DNA from: Paracentrotus lividus
Taxonomy: Eukaryota > Echinodermata > Echinoidea > Camarodonta > Echinidae
Length of the DNA: 64,000 nucleotides
Direction of reading: 5' to 3'
Assembly: GCA_940671915.1 (NCBI GenBank)
Contig: CALNVZ010003434.1
Location: 3,132,719 to 3,196,718 of the forward strand
Shown here: positions 36,847-49,488 of the stretch, in pieces
How positions within the stretch are numbered: the stretch's first letter is position 1
Layout: each line of letters opens with the position of its first letter
The notes under the pieces: generated by a model
The model's input: the letters and a program-made list of their open reading frames with translations, nothing else
The model's database searches: none
What the model was told of the DNA's origin: nothing
Position numbers and translations under genes: made by a program

Positions 36847-36919
36847 GCTTCTGTGGCGCAATCGGTTAAGCGCGTTCGGCTGTAACCGAAAGGTTGGTGT
36901 TCAAGCCCACCCAGGAGCG
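36847..36919 (+). pseudogene. tRNA-Asn pseudogene
   Basis: GCTTCTGTGGCGCAATCGGT begins a cloverleaf-like sequence very close to animal tRNA-Asn(GTT), as I recall it. Three single-base changes break it. An extra A lies in the D loop (GGTTAAGCGC). One T is lost from the anticodon loop, so GGCTGTAACC replaces GGCTGTTAACC and the loop has six bases. One G is lost in the T stem (GGTGTTCAAGCCCACC). The B box is degraded. No SINE body is recognisable beside it. It is either a decayed tRNA gene or a real gene carrying sequence errors. Confidence 0.7.
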
Positions 36920-37444
36920 GTCATAATCTTTTGCACACATTATATGATCTATTTACAAATGCAATTTAATATTATTGTATGTAAGCATTTAGTGATTTTT
37001 GCAGAAATAATAAAAATCAATTCATCTGAGCAAGTATCACATTTAATCCATGCACGTGCTTAAGATGCAGATCTATGATAAATCAAGGCATGTGGTATTT
37101 GTATCGAATTAAAATCAATTTTCGTAGTTTATCTAACATGCACACATCATAAACGATAACAATTGAGTAAAAATATAAACTGACCCATATTATTTATTTT
37201 GCGATCTGAAAGTAGAATGACGAACTAAAAGAAAAACATGAGGAACACTCTTAATGCAAATCAGTATGGCTCTGTTAATGCGGGGGGGGGGGGGGTGGAG
37301 GCTAGGAACAGAAAAATGTCGAATTTAGTGTCGTGGATACACATAATGAATATACTACTATCAAATAGTTTGAATAATCTCATATGGCAGCAAGAAGAAC
37401 GACAAACCAAGAGTCCTAATACCCTGTCCACTAAATTATAGGTC

Positions 37445-37772
37445 CAGGCGCGGATTCAGGGGGGGGGGGGGGCAGCGGGACCTGGGCCCACCAGCCCCCC
37501 AAAAGCAATAAAAAAATATAAAATGGACGACGCGCCAGACTTTACCAACCGAATCTTACCCTATGCCGAAACTTAATGACCTATATAAGATGGGCCGAAG
37601 ACCGAAAAAAATTAACCCCTACCCCCCCCCTGCTCTATCAACACAGCGATACGAAGACGTAACAAAAAGAAGTACCTTTTCGCTCTCTCGGTGCTGACGG
37701 GGGAAAACGTGGGTGGTCCAAAATCTGAAATTCCAATTTTGGCCCCCCTCTCATGAATCTGGTCCGCCACTG
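37445..37772. mobile_element. MITE-like element with G-rich ends
   Basis: The left end CAGGCGCGGATTCAGGGGGG and the inverse of the right end, CAGTGGCGGACCAGATTCAT, share a CAG-GGCGGA-type terminus. The interior has G/C runs and an A-rich stretch. No direct target duplication is certain. Non-coding, about 330 bp. Confidence 0.5.
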
Positions 37773-37966
37773 TAGTCTACGCATATCATTTTCGGATGAC
37801 CCTAGTCACACATGCCAAAACCTTGCCATTCGCGATCAAAGCATTGTATTACAGTGTAATTAGTACCAAAGGGTTACCATTTTGCTTCTAGTCTGCGTTA
37901 GATTTCGAAAAAAAAAAAATAAAATGAAAAAAAAAAAAAAACACACACACACACGCACACACACAT

Positions 37967-38040
37967 TGGCCGGTATTCCCGAAGGCCAAATATAAAGTTA
38001 GTAGGCCTACCATTTTAGTCACCTTCGAGAATACCGGTCA
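37967..38040. repeat. Hairpin MITE remnant
   Basis: TGGCCGGTATTCCCGAAGG and CCTTCGAGAATACCGGTCA form inverted ends 74 bp apart. It is preceded by poly-A and an (AC)n run (37915-37965). Confidence 0.7.
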
Positions 38041-38518
38041 TTGCGTCGAAACAGCTGCGCGAGAGTTGGAGATACTGCATGTTCTGCAGGCACCGGATGA
38101 GTATAAGATGCGCGTACTATTACTACTGCCATATCGAAAAGTAAACCTGCATTCACACATGCATCTCCGAATAAGAGGCGATTCGTGGCGATTCTGTACA
38201 GGTGTAGTTACAGAGAGTGTATAGCGAGGTATCGAATGACGTATTTGGGGTACTGTGCGGGAAGACGACTGGCGATATATTTGTTCATTGCTAGGAATTG
38301 AAAGTATATCCTTTTATTGACTAGCAAGTAAGGCGCGAGGTCGGTTATATATAGCATGTCATAAAATGCATTAGTCAACGAATGAGGATTTTGTTGATTA
38401 GTCATTAATGTTATTAGGATGAAGGTGCCTTTGAAAGAAATCAGTTCAATCAGGTAAACAAATCAATGTACGTTGAAATGAAACTGGTCGATCTTACGCT
38501 CTTACATGTTATAGATCA

Positions 38519-38600
38519 CCCCCCCCCCAAAAAAAAAAAAAAAAAAAAAAAAAATATATAAAAAAAAAATAAAATAATAAAAAATAATTTAAAAAAATAA
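38519..38600. repeat. C10 then poly-A low-complexity tract
   Basis: A C run passes directly into about 24 A residues and then an AT-rich stretch. Confidence 0.9.
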
Positions 38601-38858
38601 TTTAGGGGTGCAAGATATTACCAAAATTGTGAAATTAAAAGCATTATTATTTTTCTTTTACCGAATTAAATAATTTTGGGTGATATTCCAACTCTACCCC
38701 TCCCGCATAGCATGTCGAGTGACGCGAATGATGGGGGAATTTTTATATGAAGAAAATTCGGAATTGCCCTTAAAAGACTCTGAAGACGTGCCCTTTCCCT
38801 TGATTGAACTCATAAGCTACTTCAAAATTGAGTCTTGAGACAATATAGCAACTCACTG

Positions 38859-39100
38859 TAATGCTATAGTCACAGACACTTACGTTTAGTTATGTTTTTC
38901 TTGTTTTTATCTCTATTTCATCTTCTATTCTATCATTTCTTTAATATTTCTTTGTTTTATAGGAATAACGAAATTATAACTAGTTCCACTGCTGACTATG
39001 ACGGGAAGGCATCCGTGGGGATCCGCAGAAAAGAAAATATTTTTTGGACGCAACAGGACGTAACTCAACGTAAGTGTCTGTGTGCATGTAGCATAAGGGT
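38859..39100. mobile_element. TIR MITE, copy 1 of three
   Basis: ATGCTATAGTCACAGACACT at the left is the inverse of the right end AAGTGTCTGTGTGCATGTAG, and the match extends to CGTTTAGTTA against TAACTCAACG. The interior carries GGGAAGGCATCCGTGGGGAT, also present in the copies at 41295-41530 and 53043-53279. The short frames across it are the MITE translated. Superfamily not determined. Confidence 0.8.
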
Positions 39101-39900
39101 TATCATGACGTATGTGTGGGTTGGGTGTGTGTGAAGGTCGTCTGGCTTCGAGGCGTGTCCGCCTAAAATTGCATCCAGCGTGACGCAACCCTTATCGTGG
39201 CGAAGGCGTGAATAATGCACTCTTGATGAAATATGTAAAGATCGATTTTCGTTTTTTAATGTAAAGTAATTATTTAATTATAAAGAAGTCATATTTAAAA
39301 CTGGTCAATAAGTGATAACTATACGATTTAAGAATCATTGGAGAGTTAAAAAAAAAAAAAGTTGTCATCGAAACTACGTTCTTGATATCCTGCATCTTCG
39401 AATTGTTGTTGTTTCTTTCGGGTTAATGTTTTTGCTTAGAATTAGGCTGGGCGTATACTGAACATAAAACGGAAGGTATGCGCGTTGCGATGATTCGAAA
39501 GAGTCACGCCTAAAAGGGTGCTGAGTTTTGTTTTGTTTTGTTTTTCTCCCAGAGAGATCTTTGTAGCTCGTTCTAAGAATGGAGCTAAAACGTTTATATG
39601 AAGAGATAAGACGCCACAATACTCTGCTCAAACAAAGACTTTATTTCGTCATAAGATATTATATTTTAAAGTCAATATGATTGTGGTCAATGTAAAGGGG
39701 GGGGGGGTTCGAAAAAATGTCATTTTACAATAATAATTAAGATTTTGAAAGAAAAGAAGAGTATTCGGTTAATATCGTCATTCACTTTTACTTTAAACAT
39801 GTTGAGGAGGAAGAAATCGATAGATATGGGGGCTGGGGGGGGGGGGGGTGCGGGAAAGGTATGAGCCCTCCCACTCCCGCTCCTTGGATCTTGACTGGTT

Positions 39901-39906
39901 CCTTAC
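39901..39906 (-). promoter_or_regulatory. Splice donor of the somatomedin-B exon
   Basis: Minus-strand GAAG|GTAAGG is a consensus donor placed one codon after the last domain cysteine, leaving a phase-1 junction. It marks the true end of the coding exon. Confidence 0.85.
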
Positions 39907-40150
39907 CTTCACAAGTTTGATGATAATCACTGCAGCAATCCTGTGAGTAGGTACAAGCCGCATCACAGTAACATGACCGGGATCGGTAATAATTAGGCTG
40001 ATAACTATTGGCAAAACATGTCACATCTTTTCCCTCGCAACAAAGACGCTCCCGATTTATTCCTCCTGTGAGACATCCATTACCACGCACCAGAACAGGG
40101 AGCAGCGAAACGTACAGAGTCGATATGATAAGAAATAACAACGATCCCAT
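39907..40150 (-). CDS. Secreted somatomedin-B domain protein, first coding exon
   Basis: The exon encodes 81 residues and part of the next codon. Residues 1-23 form a signal peptide (GSLLFLIISTLYVSLLPVL), so the product is secreted. Residues 26-80 form a somatomedin-B domain with cysteines at 26, 37, 38, 45, 60, 62, 66, 72, 73 and 80, including the diagnostic CYCDAACTYSQDCCSDYHQTC-type core (residues 60-80, here CYCDAAC...DCC...C). Spacing LCC...DVTCFA...CYCDAAC matches the SBSPON (somatomedin B and thrombospondin type 1) family, extracellular-matrix proteins in which a TSP1 domain follows on later exons. The start has a good context (AAAATGG). A TATA-like stretch lies about 95 bases upstream (40241-40250). 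The open frame continues past 39907 to about 39788, but that part is proline-rich intron with no domain. No downstream exon was found. Confidence 0.85.
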
Positions 40151-40882
40151 TTTTAGTTCAATAGAAATTTAAGAATCAGCTAAGAAATAATAACTTTTTA
40201 CAAAGATAAAACGAGATGACATCAGTTGGTAAATCAAGTGTGATATATATTCCGTTAAGGATTCCTGGGTCAGCGTGCGTGGACGAGGCTTGAATTGATG
40301 GAACGTGAAGATGCCAAATCCAAAATGAAATACCTCATTCGTTTCACAATAATAGATACGTGACATCTGCAGCTATTCCACTCATTCGATATCGCACCTA
40401 CTGCTGAGCTGCGAATTACGAATCAAGAAGCAAAGAAAAAATCGGATGACCAACTTTTCCCTTTTATTTCCACAGCAATAAAATAGCACCAATTCATTTA
40501 TAATTCTATATTTCAATCACTTTGTGCAATCCAAGTTGAAAATTCGTAGGTTGAGAATGAAGTTAAATGGTTCATCTCGCAAAAGCTCATCAACAAAAAA
40601 GAGAAAACAACTCTTTAACTTAAGGATCCGCCTCTGTCAAAAGTTTTGGCTTGGATTAAAACTTCTCCAAGGGAAGCAGAAGAGCGGGATAAAAAACGCA
40701 CGCCCACGGTGTCTGCCGTGCTGAGGTAGAGTGATAAACGCTCTTTTGTGTGTCGTCTGCTGCAGAACTGCCGAGCGCGCTCGTATTCGCGACGGCAACA
40801 GAAAACTTGACGCCAAAATTTGTGTGAGCGCGCCTCCATCGGCAGCTTGTAGGACATTGGGAAAAGTTTTGCTGTCGTGTGA
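40151..40882. other. Upstream of the somatomedin-B exon
   Basis: This should hold the promoter and 5' UTR of the minus-strand gene. Apart from the TATA-like stretch no promoter element can be assigned. The open frames at 40524-40857 have no recognisable domain. Confidence 0.45.
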
Positions 40883-40907
40883 NNNNNNNNNNNNNNNNNN
40901 NNNNNNN
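40883..40907. other. Assembly gap of 25 N
   Basis: Exactly 25 undetermined bases. A fixed small size is typical of a placeholder for an unsized or over-filled gap. Confidence 0.98.
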
Positions 40908-41294
40908 TGTAGGCATTTATCTAGTTTAGTAGAGCGGCACCTTGATGGTCCATCAAATGGCTTATAGTCATTCAGCGTGTGGAGGGGGGGGGGGGGAGGG
41001 ATAGGGGAAGGGGAGAGGACGGTGTTCTTGCACCCCAATTAGAATATTTGTAATTACGTTTAATAGTCAACCCGTTACAATTCAGAATAAGAAATAAAAA
41101 AAAAGAGAAAACAAAAAAAAGATAAAATATATAGTGGAATGAACTTGCTTCTAATTATACCTACTTTTATCTCTCTCCCTCTCTCTTAAATTTGCGTTAC
41201 CACCGATATCAGAACATCTTCAGGTAACGTTTGAGATTACAGATCAGAAATATATGTGAAGACATATCATTTACCTAGTTCCCACTGCAATCTT

Positions 41295-41530
41295 ATGCTG
41301 CACAGTCACACAGACACTTTACGTTAGTACGTTTTTCGTTGCTTATCCCTATTTTATCTCCATTCTCTCATTTCTTATGGATTCTTTGTTTTTTGCATAA
41401 CTAAATTATCACTATTCCACTGCTTACTATGACGGGAAAGGCCATCCGTGGGGATCCGCACATAAACAAAATGATTTTTGGACGCAACGGACGTAACTTC
41501 AACTTAAGTGCCTGCGTGGACTATAGCATT
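41295..41530. mobile_element. TIR MITE, copy 2 of three
   Basis: Same family as 38859-39100. The ends ATGCTGCACAGTCACACAGA and GTGCCTGCGTGGACTATAGC are inverted repeats, and the interior carries CATCCGTGGGGATCCGC. Confidence 0.75.
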
Positions 41531-44182
41531 TGGCTAATATTTTGAGTCAAGCACCCCACCCCCACTACTAGCTTACACCGCCCTAATAATAAACGAAAAT
41601 GTGAACTTGTTGAATGGGTTGCGGGACTGATAGACACAATGAATTATCAATGCCAGGCTAATGGGCATGGCACAACGTTATGACAGTCCAATGTGTCACT
41701 GCGTCGCAGTGTTTAAGTGGGGGGGGTGGGTGAAGTAACATCTTAACCTACCCAACGCTTAATAAGACAAACAGATTCGTAATCACATGGCTGAGGTAAC
41801 ACGATTGTATCTATTTTTATTCGTAAAACTATAAGTAAACGTAATTTCGAGAATAGTCTATGATACTATTAAAAAAACAAACAACAAACAAACAAACAAA
41901 GAAAGCCGAAAAATAAAGTACAAAGAGTTATTATAGTGGATTCATAAAGGCGTTTAAAAATTTTCGGGCCCCTCGGCAAATCAATTAGGTCATTCACATA
42001 TCAACCACAGGGTTAGGTCAGTTGGGTCGGTCGTGTCAATTCTTGCGCCTTTCTTTCCCCTCTTTTTTTTGGTCTGGGGAGGATGGGGCGGGGTCCGTCG
42101 GCCCCTGGATTCGCTCTGAATAACTGCCATACTACTTAGCTACCATTTTACCATCTGATCCGCTACATTTCAAATTGTGACCGGTTCGGCAGCTGACGAT
42201 TTTCGCATAATATATATAAGTATTTGCGTTTCTCGCCCAGGAAATTTTTAAAAATAAAAGCATTAAATCTACAAAAAAAAAAAAAAAAAAAAAAAAATAA
42301 CTAATAATATATATATATATATATACATGTAATTTAAGAATCATGTACATTGAAAATTATTTGTTATAAAACAAAAAATATTGGAAAACTGTACATATAA
42401 AATCTGAAGACTTTTACATACTGCATTATCTTAATAAACAAAGTTAATTGTAACATTCTTAAGTAAATCTAAAGGAAGCTCTCTGCTAAAAATTATGAAT
42501 TAATTGATAATAGTGAATAACATGCTTACTTACATTCTCAATTAAATAGTATCACAACTGTTAATAATTTGATTCTGGAAAACAAATTCAGACTAAAAAA
42601 AAAAAAAAAAAGGAGAAAGAAAAAAAAATGGGAAAGCGACATGGAAAAGTGCAAGCGAAAACCATTAAGTAAATTTATGATCGCGACACGCTTCTCATAT
42701 CAACGCTTGCATGAGTCTAATTTAGGAGCGTATAACATTTTTGGAATGTCGTATTTACATAAATGTTATTCCATGACGAATTCAAACGTAGGAAACATTC
42801 CATGTCAAAATATACCAACATCGCCCTTGCCATTTTCATGGGACGTGTCGCCAACCCATTTTACCAACTCGCTGGTGCCGAAAAAAAATAATCTGCATCT
42901 CGGAATGTTAGGCCGATTAATACATTTGCTTTATTCTCGAGCAGACGTTTTTGAAGTTTATCGCTGTAATTTAGAAGTGAAGACGTTGTGAACTGAGTAG
43001 CCACAATGAAATAAAAGTTATTTTTCCATTACCCCCACCTTTTCACAAATGTAAAAGTGTTAGTGAGGTGAGTGTAGAAGACTTCAGCAATAATATTGTA
43101 GAGTAAATTCACAAGGGAGGCACACTGCTATTTTTAAATCATGCAGAAACCAAAGGTTTTTAAATCTTTCCGACTTAAACTCTGACCTGCAGTGAAGAAT
43201 GATTCTATAAAATTATTTGATGACAAAAGAAACATGTGTATTTTCAATAAATGAAAACATGTCAAACAATAAACGAGGGGGAACAAATTAAAGAGCATTT
43301 ACCGCATTTTCAAAGAAAAGATAATTTATTAAAGATTTAGTATATAATACTGTGTAGAGAACCGACGTTGATAAATGATTCATAACGGTTGAAATATGAG
43401 CACGAATGATAATTGTAGAATGAAAAGCGAAATTAATGAAAAAGCATTTAAAATGCTCTTCTAGAAAGAAGAGTAGGATTGGGAAAAAGATAAATTATGA
43501 TAATTGAAACGAAATATGTTCGACCACAAAATAGCTGTCACAAGGATTATACCACAAATGGGACCTCTGGTATAATCAAATAAAAACTCAACAAGAACCG
43601 ATATACTTTACTTATTAAAAAAACAAACACCAAAATTAGCACGAGTATTAAAAAAAATAAATAAAAAGAAGTGTTCGAATGGCAACTGGAACCAAGACAG
43701 ACCGGAAAAAGGGAAAATAGAATGATCGCAAAATAACGATGCATGAAAATGAAAATAGAGAGCCTGTTATATTGTTCTATAATAATAAGTCTCGTTGAAA
43801 TATGACCATGATTACCGAGCTTGAGGTGAACAAAAATAGGCTAAACCACCGAAAATAATAGTCAGCTGAAAGATTGGAGTAGAAAGTAGGTCACGGGGTC
43901 CAACCTTCTTAGGAGGAGGTGATCCCATTTGAGCAAGAAATGTTTTAACAAGAGAGATTTACAAAATATGCTACAAATATTCCACTTGATAATATTTCAA
44001 ATCGTAGTGTGCCAAGTGTCCTTGTATTATTAAACGTAGCCCATATCTATATTAGTTTTCATATGTTGATTATAGAAATTAGTTTATTTTTAAAACTGCT
44101 TAAACTTAAAAGCTCAGAGCCCATTTGAATAAGAAAAAGAAAATCGTAACCAGAAATGTGTAGAACAAGTTTTAACAGAAGA

Positions 44183-44228
44183 TATAATATATATATATAT
44201 ATATATAGCTATATTTTTTGAATTTTTC

Positions 44229-44270
<42 letters not shown>
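44183..44270. repeat. Paired (TA)n runs
   Basis: Two TA dinucleotide runs separated by about 25 bases. The same arrangement occurs in copy B at 55889-55981. Confidence 0.9.
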
Positions 44271-44274
<4 letters not shown>

Positions 44275-46759
44275 TAAAAAATTCAAAGTTATTCTTTTCC
44301 GAGAAAAGGAAAGTCCCCATAATATTAAAATAATTCTTTTCTAATGGATATATATGATTTCCTTTTTCTTTCAACGAGAACTAGAAGGGTTAATAATTCT
44401 GCAAAACTCAAGGATAAAAATTCGCCATTCATTCTTCATAAATTAAGAAGTTTAAATACGGACAGAACTGTACTTTATTATAAAAAAAACCAACATACTT
44501 CCTCATCTACGAATAACAGCAATTTTTGTGTATACTAATGCATTGTCTGGCAGAGATGGTGTTAAAAATAATCTTTAGTTATGGCAATTGTCATTGATTG
44601 TGTTAATGCCTTGATTATGTGAAACAGGTGTTGAGAATTGCATAATACTATTAATAGGCTTGTTTATTTTTTGAAATGTCCAATGTTTTTTTTCGAAAGG
44701 TCACTAATATAAATGATAAGATAACGTTAATGATGCTTATATAAATTTGTCAACATATGACATTTTTTGAACACACAAAGGAAAACTAAATCGATGTATA
44801 TAAAAACTATAATTACTAGTATCAGAAATTAAAATAGGAAAGACGAGAGGAGTGAGAATGAAATATTAGTGCGAAATTCAAGTTCTGTGCAAAAGGAAAC
44901 ATGTATTCTTTTATTTGCGTTAAAATACGTATGTTTAATGTGTAATATTCTACAAATGTGAAAATTAGAAATGAAAATCTGAATACCATATGCTTTAGAT
45001 TATCATACATGTACATATAGGTTTAAAAGAGAAGGACAAAAAAAACAAAAAAAAACCCCCAAAAACCAGAAAACAAACAAACCGAAAAAAAAAAACACAA
45101 ACAACACAAAGGAAACAAAACGGAGAGTTAAACTTCCTTTTGCGCACTCATTAGACGTAAGGAGGGACGAAGCAAAGAGAGTTAAAATGCTGCTGTAGCA
45201 ATTGGACTGACATTTCATCTAATGGGTACGCGCGATCGACGATTGCCACCAGGGTGAACCAGCGTTGCGCACACGCGTCCTCTTGCGGTCGATGTTACAG
45301 GTAGGTTGCTCCATATCACGGGCCAGCGTGAACAATAACAAAATGTGGAACAGATGGTGGTCGCCACGTCTTCTTATACCAAGGCATCGCTTAACAGTGC
45401 GTCCAAAAAGAACTATACACTTTTGAAATGGCACCAAATAAAAAAAATATAAATTCCTGGGGAAACATATCAATTCTACTCCACGTGAAATGGTAATCTA
45501 ACGTATGACATTAAATCTTAACATTAAAGACGAGTCCATTATTTAGAGGGAGGGAAACGCAACATTACATTCATGAAGTTTATGGAAATGCACGCAGCTG
45601 AAAAAACAAAACCCGCGGCTAAATGTGGGTATCTCACTGAGTTGCGAACGTTTGCGAAACAGGCGAATTTAGAGATTTTCGCTATACATAGAATGCCTAA
45701 ATCCACCTCGATTCAGTACGGTGGCTTTTGTATGTGAGGCATTTTCTTTGGTTATGTGTTTTCCGGACAATGGTATTTTGGAATGTAGCGAACTTCTGAA
45801 ATGAAATGGAAGTCAAATACAGGAATTCTTTTTGTCCTGCATTGGGCAAGAAGTGATCATTCTTGGTTTCCAACCACATTCCTTTCGATAGGCCTGAATA
45901 ATCCTTTGAAAATAATTCGCCAAAAAGTTTTGAACTATGTTCAAAATTTACTAGGCAGAATTTATTTATGATCCCGATTGCAAGTGCATAATTCTGTGTG
46001 TAAAATGGCTGAAATATCCATTTAAAAGGTTTAAGGATATTACTAAAAATATATATGGAAAGCGGTCAACATAAAATTGATCGGATAAGAATAACTCGAT
46101 TGAAAAAAATATTAATTTCTAAAAATATGTTTGAAAATAATAATAATAATCCAGCGTATATTATTGTCTTTGATCATGCTTGAATTGTATTGTCATTAAC
46201 AATAAACGCAAATAAAACATTCAGATTTCACTTCGGGCGTGGCTGGCGTTTGGGTAATTGAGCTGTAGTCATTTTCTTTTTTCATTATCATTACTATTAT
46301 TCATTTCCATATTATTCGTTATCATTTTGTTTTTTCATCTCTGCACCCATGACTGCATAATGACAATAATATCTCACTTTTGGTCAACACACGCACCCAC
46401 GTACCTACACGAACCACAAACGAAGCCAAAAGATGACTTGTTTCATTTGAATGTGTTCAACAATTCAGTGAAAATTACCCCCTTTCGAGGGGGGCTTGGA
46501 GCCGGGTAATGCTGTGGGGGGGGGGGGTCCAGAAACAACTCCTGCCTGTTCAAGAGATCCCCATTTTACACTCTCAGCACACTGGTACAAACAATGATGG
46601 ACGGCATGAAAATAATAGACAACATTCATAACTTCTCAGATATGTAACAACTAATCATGCTCGCTCGCATCACAACCGCCATCGTCTCCCCAAATTCCCA
46701 ACTATACTTGCCTACAGTGCTTAATACTTTTCAAAAACCGCTCCACGGCCCAACTGAGC

Positions 46760-47055
46760 TTTGTGATGCATAAAAAAAGCAGACAAAACGAAAACAGCCA
46801 ATTACCATACAATAAACCCCACCTGTACTTGCCTACAACGGCAGTAGGGCCACAAAAGAAACTTGCCATGATCATCAGTACAACCCCTTTGTGACTTGCC
46901 TTAACAAGCAGTACAAAAGAAACATTGCCATGTGATACAGTTAGATAACCCTATTGAGCTTGCCTAACTAAGCAGCACAAAAGGAAAATATGCCAATTCT
47001 TATACAACGAGATACCCTTTATGTTGTCTAACAAAGCAGCACAAAAGAACGTGGT
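46760..47055 (+). repeat. 65-68-bp tandem repeat, copy A
   Basis: Four to five units containing CTTGCCTAAC, AAGGCAGTACAAAAGAAA and CATGCCA. The better-preserved copy is at 57976-58272. Confidence 0.75.
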
Positions 47056-47602
47056 AGATTCTGTATATATATAAACACTCTGTAAATTCGCCTGGGTTCG
47101 CAACCAGTGAGATATGGGGACCGGGCGACAAATGTAACACGGGCAATTGTAAACAGAGGCTCCCATTCCTAGCAGAAACACGCTATAAACTTAAAATTTG
47201 TAGAGAACATGCGCATTTAAATCGCTCCAATGCTGTATGAGTGTTAGCAGATTTAACGGTTCGTGGGAACTTTTTACAGCGCGAAAAACCGTTTTTTTGA
47301 GCATAAAAGTAATATTCCCACATTACCATTGTTTTTCTTCTGGACAAATTATGTGGATGAGCTACGGCTGTCATTTTTGTATATTTAGAAATTATGTTCT
47401 TAGGCCATATTTGCTAAAGTTTTCAACGACGAATACAACGAAAGGCTTAAGATAAACAAAAATCTCTCCAAAATATGGTCACCTCTGCCAGGGCAATTGT
47501 AACAAAGCTGTTACAATGCCCCTGTTTCTGTTAAAGTAACTCCCTAGGAACTCGGTAAAGCAGATTTCCGCTGAATCAACACCAAGCTATTAAATAACCA
47601 AT

Positions 47603-47773
47603 CAGGGCCGCGGAAGCGTTTTTGCGAAAGTGGAGGGTGAGCGGCCAAGAGGAGGTTGGAGTGAGGGAGGGCGGGCTGAACAGACTAAAAAATCACAATT
47701 AAATGTATGGTTCATTTTCCGTTTTTTGTACACGTCGCTGCACGGAAGCCCTCCCAGCGCTTCCGTGGCCCCG
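47603..47773. mobile_element. Short CAGGG-ended MITE, copy A
   Basis: Counterpart of the better-preserved element at 58847-59017, with small indels at both ends. Confidence 0.65.
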
Positions 47774-47877
47774 CAAATTACATTAAAAAAAACATTTACA
47801 ATTGTCCGGAAATTTGTTGCTTCCTGTAAACATAATTAAAACATAATCAGAAACTCTGAACCATGGAGCTATAAACG

Positions 47878-48062
47878 TATCCGAGACGTCTCGGGACGTT
47901 CTCCATAAATCTCGGAGATGGGATTTTTTTCATAATTTGTGGCGGAGACGTCTTCGGAGACGTCTCGCGATATTGAGACGTTTTTAATACATTCTGTCCT
48001 CGCCTGAAAACAAAAATTTTCGTATTCTATCGCGGAGACGTTCTCCCGCCAAAAGTGAGATA
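47878..48062. repeat. GAGACGTCTC palindrome cluster, copy A
   Basis: Several full or near copies of GGAGACGTCTCC within about 180 bp. Same structure as 59104-59286. Confidence 0.8.
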
Positions 48063-49451
48063 CCAGAGCCTCAAGTTCTTTATTCTTGTTGTTGTTGTTT
48101 GTTGTTGTTTTTTTTAATAATTTAAATTACTTTACTGGAAAAAAAAAAAAAAAAAGTAAAAAATATTAAGAGGAGTGACCATTACGTTATTTAATGCCAA
48201 GCATTGTAAATAGGAGTAGAACTGGATATTAAGAAATAGCAAAGAAAAGCCTCGTTGATAAGCTCAAGTATCCCAGAACTTTATAACTTTGAATGTTATT
48301 GTCGAATTATTATGCTTTACAAAAACAAAAGGTAACCATACCTATAATCTCAGACATGCAAAATTCAATAACTCTTGAACATATCTGTCTAATACGTTTT
48401 TGTTAGAAATGCAATAAATATTGATTATTTTCCGAAAAAAAAGTGCCTTTAGGTTTGTTTATTCATTTGTTTCACTGGTAATCAGGAGCCTCAAATTTGT
48501 TATTCTTGTTTTTTTTAATAATTTATATCACTTACTATAGAGAACTTCAGAACTTCATAACTTTGAATGTATAATCAATTTATAGTTTCTTTTTTACAAG
48601 GACCAAACGGTAACCTTATCTATTTGAGCTCAAAACATGAGGGAATAAATAACCCTGTGAACATATGATTTTATTTCATTTTATTCGTCTTAGTTTCATG
48701 GTATAAAACACATAAAAAGAAACACTGACAGGATAGCCCATGAAAACCAAAAGGCCTTATTTACAATGGGGTTCATTATAAAAATGTGTCGAAAGAGAAT
48801 AGGGGACCCCCCCCCGATTTTTTTTTTTTTTTTAAATTAAAACAACGCACATATTAAAAAGGGAGAAAGAAGAAGAAAGAGGAAGGGAGAGAAAGGGAGA
48901 AGGCGGAGAGGGAGAGAGAGAGAAGAGATGGGGGGGGGGTAGGCCAGATAGGAAGTAAAAAAAGTAAAGAGGGACGTGAAATGAAGGAAAAAGAAAGATA
49001 GAAGAAAGAAAGACAGAGACGCAGAAGAGGGGGAGGATTGATGGCAGCCCCCTTAAAAAATAAAAAATATATTATGATACCTGAAAATATATGTCCAATA
49101 CGTTTGTTAAAAGGGCAAAGACATATTGATTTTGCCAGAAGAAAAAAAAATGGCGTAAATTTGGAAGATTGCATTTTTAACAAAAAAAAGAAGAAAAAAA
49201 AAAAAAAAGCTGTAATTTTTACTTCTTTATTCCAGAAAATGTATCACTTTATTTTGCCAAGGAATGCGTTTAAAAAAGTCAAAAAAGTCAAAGTCAAAAA
49301 GGCGTAAGCCTAAACATAAAGTGTTATACAACAGTTTGTCAGTTAAAAGATATATTGAGCTTGTAGGTACAAAAGTAGGATAAAGAAACCAAAATATTGA
49401 ATTAATAAGGTTGCTATAATTCTACAGTTAAAGCGGTGAAACCACAACAAC

Positions 49452-49488
<37 letters not shown>

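Noticed and set aside
39788..39906. C-terminal extension of the somatomedin-B frame
   Set aside because: It follows a consensus splice donor, is proline-rich over a G/C run and has no domain, so it is read-through into the intron.
42569..42991. 140-codon frame, partly shared with copy B near 54370-54720
   Set aside because: Starts in a poly-A/lysine stretch, frames differ between the copies and no domain is recognisable.
46760..47055. Possible CRISPR-like array
   Set aside because: Units of 65-68 bp are tandem and similar throughout, with no short repeat/unique spacer pattern; the genome is eukaryotic.
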